A DNA stretch of 13,352 bases from JAHEDH01 sp965364515 (GTDB taxonomy: Bacteria; Actinomycetota; Acidimicrobiia; Spongiisociales; ZC4RG35). Under the pieces are notes generated by a model, which saw only the letters and a list, made by a program, of their open reading frames with translations, was not told where the DNA came from and ran no database searches. The translations under genes and the position numbers were made by a program. Positions within the stretch are counted from its first letter, which is position 1. Each line of letters begins with the position of its first letter. Shown one piece after another: positions 13,284 through 13,352 of this stretch. The DNA lies in the NCBI GenBank assembly GCA_965364515.1, contig CBDTXZ010000075.1, forward strand, positions 1-13,352. The letters are read 5' to 3'.

Positions 13284-13352
13284 GACGTCTCCTTTCGATA
13301 CCTGATGATTCTGGTGCCTCCGAGCCGTCGTTCGTCGTCAATCCGATAGCCA
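13280..13352 (-). CDS. rsmD: 16S rRNA (guanine-N2)-methyltransferase RsmD, C-terminal end only
   Basis: Only the last 23 residues are in the window. They read through GTRIIRYRKE to the stop codon TGA at 13282-13280. The motif GGTRIIRYR matches the common RsmD ending (yGdTrixxYr), and rsmD immediately before coaD is the usual bacterial order. The four-base overlap with the coaD GTG supports it. The call rests on position and a short motif. Confidence 0.65.
   Translation of the reverse strand, partial: GYRIDDERRLGGTRIIRYRKETS

Overview
The window is a GC-rich stretch of actinobacterial chromosome. The order rsmD - coaD - DivIVA-like - YceD(DUF177) - rpmF - rnc is typical of Actinobacteria. The presence of plsX and several promoters that appear to start transcription at the first codon point to a deep lineage such as Acidimicrobiia. 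The class is an inference; the phylum is well supported. Both ends cut a gene: a sugar ABC permease on the left and rsmD on the right.

Left part (1-4952, all minus strand). Reading in the direction of transcription: a gamma-glutamylpolyamine synthetase-like glutamine synthetase, a short-chain dehydrogenase, a UgpB-like lipoprotein solute receptor, then a CUT1-type permease that runs off the window. This looks like one uptake-and-catabolism cluster. A strong hairpin between receptor and permease probably keeps receptor mRNA more abundant than permease mRNA. The permease has extra membrane segments.

Middle (5191-6885). A SpoIIM-family membrane protein gene and an RDD-family membrane protein gene are divergent, with only nine bases between their start codons. 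They converge at either end on other operons.

Housekeeping block (6913-9345, minus strand). yceD, rpmF, plsX and rnc follow one another. plsX and rnc overlap by one base (TGATG), with no fabD or acpP between them. This ties ribosomal protein L32, phospholipid acyl-phosphate synthesis and RNase III together.

Plus-strand island (9523-11982). A small orphan lipoprotein, phosphoglucomutase (pgm) and a cold-shock protein lie between the two halves of the conserved minus-strand block. The lipoprotein and pgm have promoter-like hexamers placed so that transcription would start at the ATG. The csp gene has a structured leader and a clear intrinsic terminator.

Right part (12045-13352). rsmD, coaD and a DivIVA-like coiled-coil gene are coupled by two 4-base overlaps (GTGA and ATGA). 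Between the DivIVA-like gene and the csp terminator is a 225-bp non-coding element. Its two ends are inverted copies of one another, each containing a hairpin, with a compensatory base-pair change between them. The interior is almost entirely foldable. The tip of this element supplies two bases of the DivIVA-like stop codon. It is the most novel-looking item here and resembles a REPIN/MITE or a structured RNA. No tRNA, rRNA, CRISPR array, transposase or phage gene was seen, and no gene-free stretch exceeds 300 bases.
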